In this document: positions 22,017-25,223 of the stretch, in pieces | Layout: each line of letters begins with the position of its first letter | How positions within the stretch are numbered: the first letter of the stretch is position 1 | From: Mucilaginibacter_A sp964244955 | GTDB lineage: Bacteria; Bacteroidota; Bacteroidia; Sphingobacteriales; Sphingobacteriaceae | Assembly (NCBI GenBank): GCA_964244955.1 | Contig: CAXTKQ010000051.1 | Coordinates: 1-25,223, forward strand | DNA: 25,223 nucleotides | Reading direction: 5' to 3' | Notes under the pieces: generated by a model | Seen by the model: only the letters and a program-made list of their open reading frames with translations | The model's database searches: none | What the model was told of the DNA's origin: nothing | Position numbers and translations under genes: made by a program

Positions 22017-25000
22017 GTGAAAATATTTACCAGAACGATGTTGTGCGGAGTGTGTTATGTTATGGCCTTTGGTTGTAACATAAAAGTTTATGGGCAGCAG
22101 GCCCAGGTGGGTTCGGGTAAAAACGATACGGTCAAAGTTAAATCGCCGGTTGTGGATAAGCAATCCAGGAACAACCAGTTGCGGCAAGGTTATTTGCTTC
22201 CGGATCCGCCAAATTTAATTAAATCGGTAGAATACGACCCGGCAACAAACCGCTACATTTTAACAGAACGTGTGGGCAATTACAATTACCGGCCGCCGCG
22301 TTACCTCACTTATTCTGAGTACCTTCGTTTAAAACAAAGCGGCGAAATCAAGGAAAACTGGAAGCATTTGTCCGATCAGTACGCCAAAGATTCGCAGCAG
22401 CCCGGTTTTATCCCGCAAATCAAAATCAGAAGCAAAACTTTTGAACAGATTTTTGGCAGCCCGAATATTGATATCCGTCCGCAAGGCTCGGCAGAAGTAA
22501 TTTTTGCGGGGCAATTGAACAAAAATGAAAACCCCCTTTTTAACACACGCCAGCGTAACCAGGGAAGTTTTAATTTTGATCAGCGTATCCAAATGAACGT
22601 TACCGGTACAATTGGCGATAAATTAAAGATCTCAACCAATTACAATACCGAAGCACAGTTTCAGTTTGAAAACCAGATCAAGCTGGACTATACCGGAAAG
22701 CCGGACGAGATTATCCAGAAAATAGAAGCCGGAACAGTAAGTATGCCTTTGCCTACTTCGCTCATCAGCGGAAGCCAGGCTTTATTTGGTGTAAAAACGA
22801 AATTGCAATTTGGCAAGTTAGGCGTAACCAGTATTTTCTCGCAGCAGCAATCGCAAAGCAGGCAAATCACCATTTCAAACGGTTCGCAGCAAGGTGCCTT
22901 TAACCTTTCGCCCGCTGATTATGAAGCCAACCGGCATTATTTTCTGTCGCAATATTTTCGCAACAACTACAACCGTGCGCTGGCCAATATCCCGATCATC
23001 AGTTCGAACGTTAACATCACCAAAATTGAGGTTTGGGTAACCAACCGGAGCAACAACACCAAAGATTCAAGGGATATTTTGGGTTTTTTGGATTTGGGCG
23101 AGTACAATCCCTACAATACTTCTTTGGTTCGCGGCGGGCCGGGTTTTTCTGCTTTGCCGGCCGGTTTTCAAGGCCCGGGTTTTACGCAGCAATCCAACAA
23201 CTTATTGCAAAACCTGCCTGCCAATGCCCGCTTAACCAACTCGAATGATGTGGCCAATTACTTTCAGTCAACCGGCAGAAATGATAATTACGGGAAGTTG
23301 ACTTATGCCCGAAAACTATCTGATAAGGAGTTTGTGCTGCATCCGCAGTTAGGTTACATCTCCTTAAATTATCCTTTAAACAACGATGAAGTGCTGGCCG
23401 TTGCTTACCGTTATACTTACAACGGAACTGAATATCAGGTGGGAGAGTTCTCAACTGATATCCCGGTTGACCCAAATACGCCAAAAGTATTGTACACCAA
23501 GTTGCTCAAAAATGAGCTGCTAAAAACAGCATTGCCAACTTGGGATTTGATGATGAAGAACATCTATACGTTGGGCGCTTACCAAATCAGTCCGAATGAT
23601 TTTAAGTTGACGATTGCGCGTTTAGACGATAAATCGAACATTGAAAAACCAATTATGGGCGAAGGGCAGCGAACAGCCGGTAAACTTTGGCTGCAATTAA
23701 CCGGCCTGGACAATTTAAACCAGCAAAGTGCCAAACAGCCGGATGGATATTTTGATTTTTTGGAAGGGATTACGATAGATTCGCAAAACGGCCGCATTAC
23801 GTTTCCGGTGGTTGAGCCTTTCGGTTCTGATCTGGCTAAACAGTTTAACCCGGCAACAGAGCAGGATTTGATCAACCGCTACGTTTACCAACCGCTTTAT
23901 GATTCTACCAAAACCATTGCCCAGCAGTTTTTTCCGCAGCTAAACCGTTATGTTATCCGCGGAACGTATTCTTCCCAGTCCGGTTCCGAGTTTCAGTTAA
24001 ATGCGATCAATATTCCGCAAGGTTCTGTGGTGGTTACGGCCGGTACTTTGCGTTTGACCGAAGGTTCAGATTACACGGTTGATTACAACATCGGCCGGAT
24101 CAGGATCATCAACCAGGCTTTGCTTACTTCCGGCCAGCCGATTAATATTAAGTTAGAAAGCAACGAGTTGTACGGCATCCAGCAAAAATCATTATACGGT
24201 TCCAGGTTTGATTATAAGTTGAACAACAAACTGAACTTGGGCGCCACCGTTATGCACTTAACCGAGCAGCCCATTACACAAAAAGTAAGTATTGGTGATG
24301 AATCCATCTCCAACACCATTTACGGTTTTGACGGAACGTACAGTTCCTCTTCCAGGTTGTTGACGCGATTGGTAGACAAGCTGCCTTTTATCTCTACCAA
24401 AGCACCTTCAACCGTAAATTTTAGCGGCGAGTTTGCCCAATTGTTGCCCGGCCATCCGGCCGCATTAAACTTTGCCGGTTCAAACGGAACCGCTTATTTA
24501 GATGATTTTGAAAACAGCAGTTCTTTGATTGATATAAAAAGTGCGATCAACTGGCAGCTTTCGGGTACGCCGCAATTGTTCTCGGAATCGCAGTTGGATA
24601 ATGATCTTTCTTACGGATACAACCGCGCGCGTTTGGCTTTTTACAACATAGACCCAATCTTTTATAACCGCAGCAATTCCCAGGCCCCGGCTTTGCCCGA
24701 TTCGCGGAACGAACTTTCCAACCATTATGTGCGCGAAGTTTTAGAACAAGAAGTTTTCCCCTATAAACAAAGCACGACCGGCCAGCCTTTAAGTTTGCCT
24801 ACGTTGGATCTGGCTTTTTATCCGAAAGTGCGCGGCCCATATAACTTTACCACCAGCGGCATCAATGCAGATGGTACTTTGCAAAACCCGCAAAGCCGCT
24901 GGGGTGGTATCTTCCGCAGGATGGACAGCAACGATTTTGAATCGTTGAATGTGCAGTACATCGAGTTTTGGGTTTTAGATCCGTTTATTTATAAACCGGC

Positions 25001-25223
25001 CTCTCCCGGCGGCGACCTCTATTTTAACCTCGGCAGTATCTCTGAAGATATATTAAAAGACGGGCGCAAAAGCCTGGAAAATGGTTTGCCGGCAGATGGC
25101 GATACATCCAAAGTAAACCAAACCGTTTGGGGCCGCGTGCCTAAACTACAGCCTGTGGTACAATCTTTTGATAATAATGCTTCGGCCCGGACTTTACAGG
25201 ATGTTGGTTTGGATGGATTAGGC
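22017..25223 (+). CDS. sprA: SprA, type 9 secretion outer-membrane translocon protein (5' part only)
   Basis: This frame stays open from the GTG at 22017 to the window edge, giving 1069 codons of a protein usually about 2300-2400 aa. SprA is the giant outer-membrane beta-barrel that forms the type 9 secretion pore and is needed for gliding and adhesin export. Recognisable segments are 'LPDPPNLIKSVEYDPATNRY', 'NVTGTIGDKLKISTNYNTEA', 'AYLDDFENSSSLIDIKSAI' and 'LQDVGLDGLG' at the edge. The GTG is preferred because it supplies the basic 'MKIFTRT' ahead of the hydrophobic signal segment ending near 'VYGQQ'; the next in-frame ATG (22038) would lose these charges. It is very probably co-transcribed with ruvA. 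Confidence 0.93.
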   Translation, partial: MKIFTRTMLCGVCYVMAFGCNIKVYGQQAQVGSGKNDTVKVKSPVVDKQSRNNQLRQGYLLPDPPNLIKSVEYDPATNRYILTERVGNYNYRPPRYLTYSEYLRLKQSGEIKENWKHLSDQYAKDSQQPGFIPQIKIRSKTFEQIFGSPNIDIRPQGSAEVIFAGQLNKNENPLFNTRQRNQGSFNFDQRIQMNVTGTIGDKLKISTNYNTEAQFQFENQIKLDYTGKPDEIIQKIEAGTVSMPLPTSLISGSQALFGVKTKLQFGKLGVTSIFSQQQSQSRQITISNGSQQGAFNLSPADYEANRHYFLSQYFRNNYNRALANIPIISSNVNITKIEVWVTNRSNNTKDSRDILGFLDLGEYNPYNTSLVRGGPGFSALPAGFQGPGFTQQSNNLLQNLPANARLTNSNDVANYFQSTGRNDNYGKLTYARKLSDKEFVLHPQLGYISLNYPLNNDEVLAVAYRYTYNGTEYQVGEFSTDIPVDPNTPKVLYTKLLKNELLKTALPTWDLMMKNIYTLGAYQISPNDFKLTIARLDDKSNIEKPIMGEGQRTAGKLWLQLTGLDNLNQQSAKQPDGYFDFLEGITIDSQNGRITFPVVEPFGSDLAKQFNPATEQDLINRYVYQPLYDSTKTIAQQFFPQLNRYVIRGTYSSQSGSEFQLNAINIPQGSVVVTAGTLRLTEGSDYTVDYNIGRIRIINQALLTSGQPINIKLESNELYGIQQKSLYGSRFDYKLNNKLNLGATVMHLTEQPITQKVSIGDESISNTIYGFDGTYSSSSRLLTRLVDKLPFISTKAPSTVNFSGEFAQLLPGHPAALNFAGSNGTAYLDDFENSSSLIDIKSAINWQLSGTPQLFSESQLDNDLSYGYNRARLAFYNIDPIFYNRSNSQAPALPDSRNELSNHYVREVLEQEVFPYKQSTTGQPLSLPTLDLAFYPKVRGPYNFTTSGINADGTLQNPQSRWGGIFRRMDSNDFESLNVQYIEFWVLDPFIYKPASPGGDLYFNLGSISEDILKDGRKSLENGLPADGDTSKVNQTVWGRVPKLQPVVQSFDNNASARTLQDVGLDGLG

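Overview
The window looks like a chromosomal segment from a member of the Bacteroidota, most likely the family Sphingobacteriaceae (Pedobacter or Mucilaginibacter type). The evidence is a SprA gliding/type 9 secretion protein downstream of ruvA, promoters of the TTTG ... TAnnTTTG type used by the Bacteroidota sigma factor, weak Shine-Dalgarno sequences, a DUF4292 lipoprotein, and a flippase-dut-TPR-DUF4292-EnvC gene order that I associate with this phylum. The genus is an inference.

Layout. 1-1383 holds a thioredoxin-fold (TlpA-like) exported protein on the minus strand, interrupted by an in-frame amber codon after its CxxC motif. 1384-1959 is gene-poor. dxs (minus) and glyA (plus) diverge from a 305-base gap with candidate promoters for both. 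glyA converges on the rlmN-comF pair (minus), and the glyA-comF gap carries two inverted REP-like units. From 7658 to the end everything is on the plus strand: an amidohydrolase, acyP, a polysaccharide flippase, dut, a TPR protein, a DUF4292 lipoprotein and an EnvC-like LytM protein, then two tatA-type genes ending at a strong terminator. After that come gatA and a LysM lytic transglycosylase (second strong terminator), maeB, a repeat-filled 334-base gap, ruvA, and the first 1069 codons of sprA, which runs off the window.

How the genes fit together. Most are housekeeping: isoprenoid precursors (dxs), one-carbon metabolism (glyA), rRNA/tRNA modification and charging (rlmN, gatA), nucleotide hygiene (dut), anaplerosis (maeB) and recombination (ruvA). 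A second theme is the cell envelope: flippase, TPR/DUF4292/EnvC, Tat components, lytic transglycosylase and SprA.

Most unusual signal. A 12-base motif, TAAAAGAAGCAT, occurs exactly 13 times and twice more with one mismatch, on both strands, between and inside genes (about one per 1.7 kb). Almost every copy has G two bases upstream. Between genes it is usually the end of a longer unit of about 29 bases (CACCAATTTTTA, a short variable stretch, then the 12-mer). It forms two long inverted pairs (1770-1863 and 21160-21237), overlaps the stop codons of dxs and comF in the same way, fills the rlmN-comF spacer, and supplies the acyP start codon. A second short repeat (GATACTGTTTTTACCGG-like, four copies) lies near some copies. 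Density, length, inverted pairing and intragenic copies resemble DNA uptake sequences, but a mobile REP/MITE-type family or a protein-binding motif is also possible.
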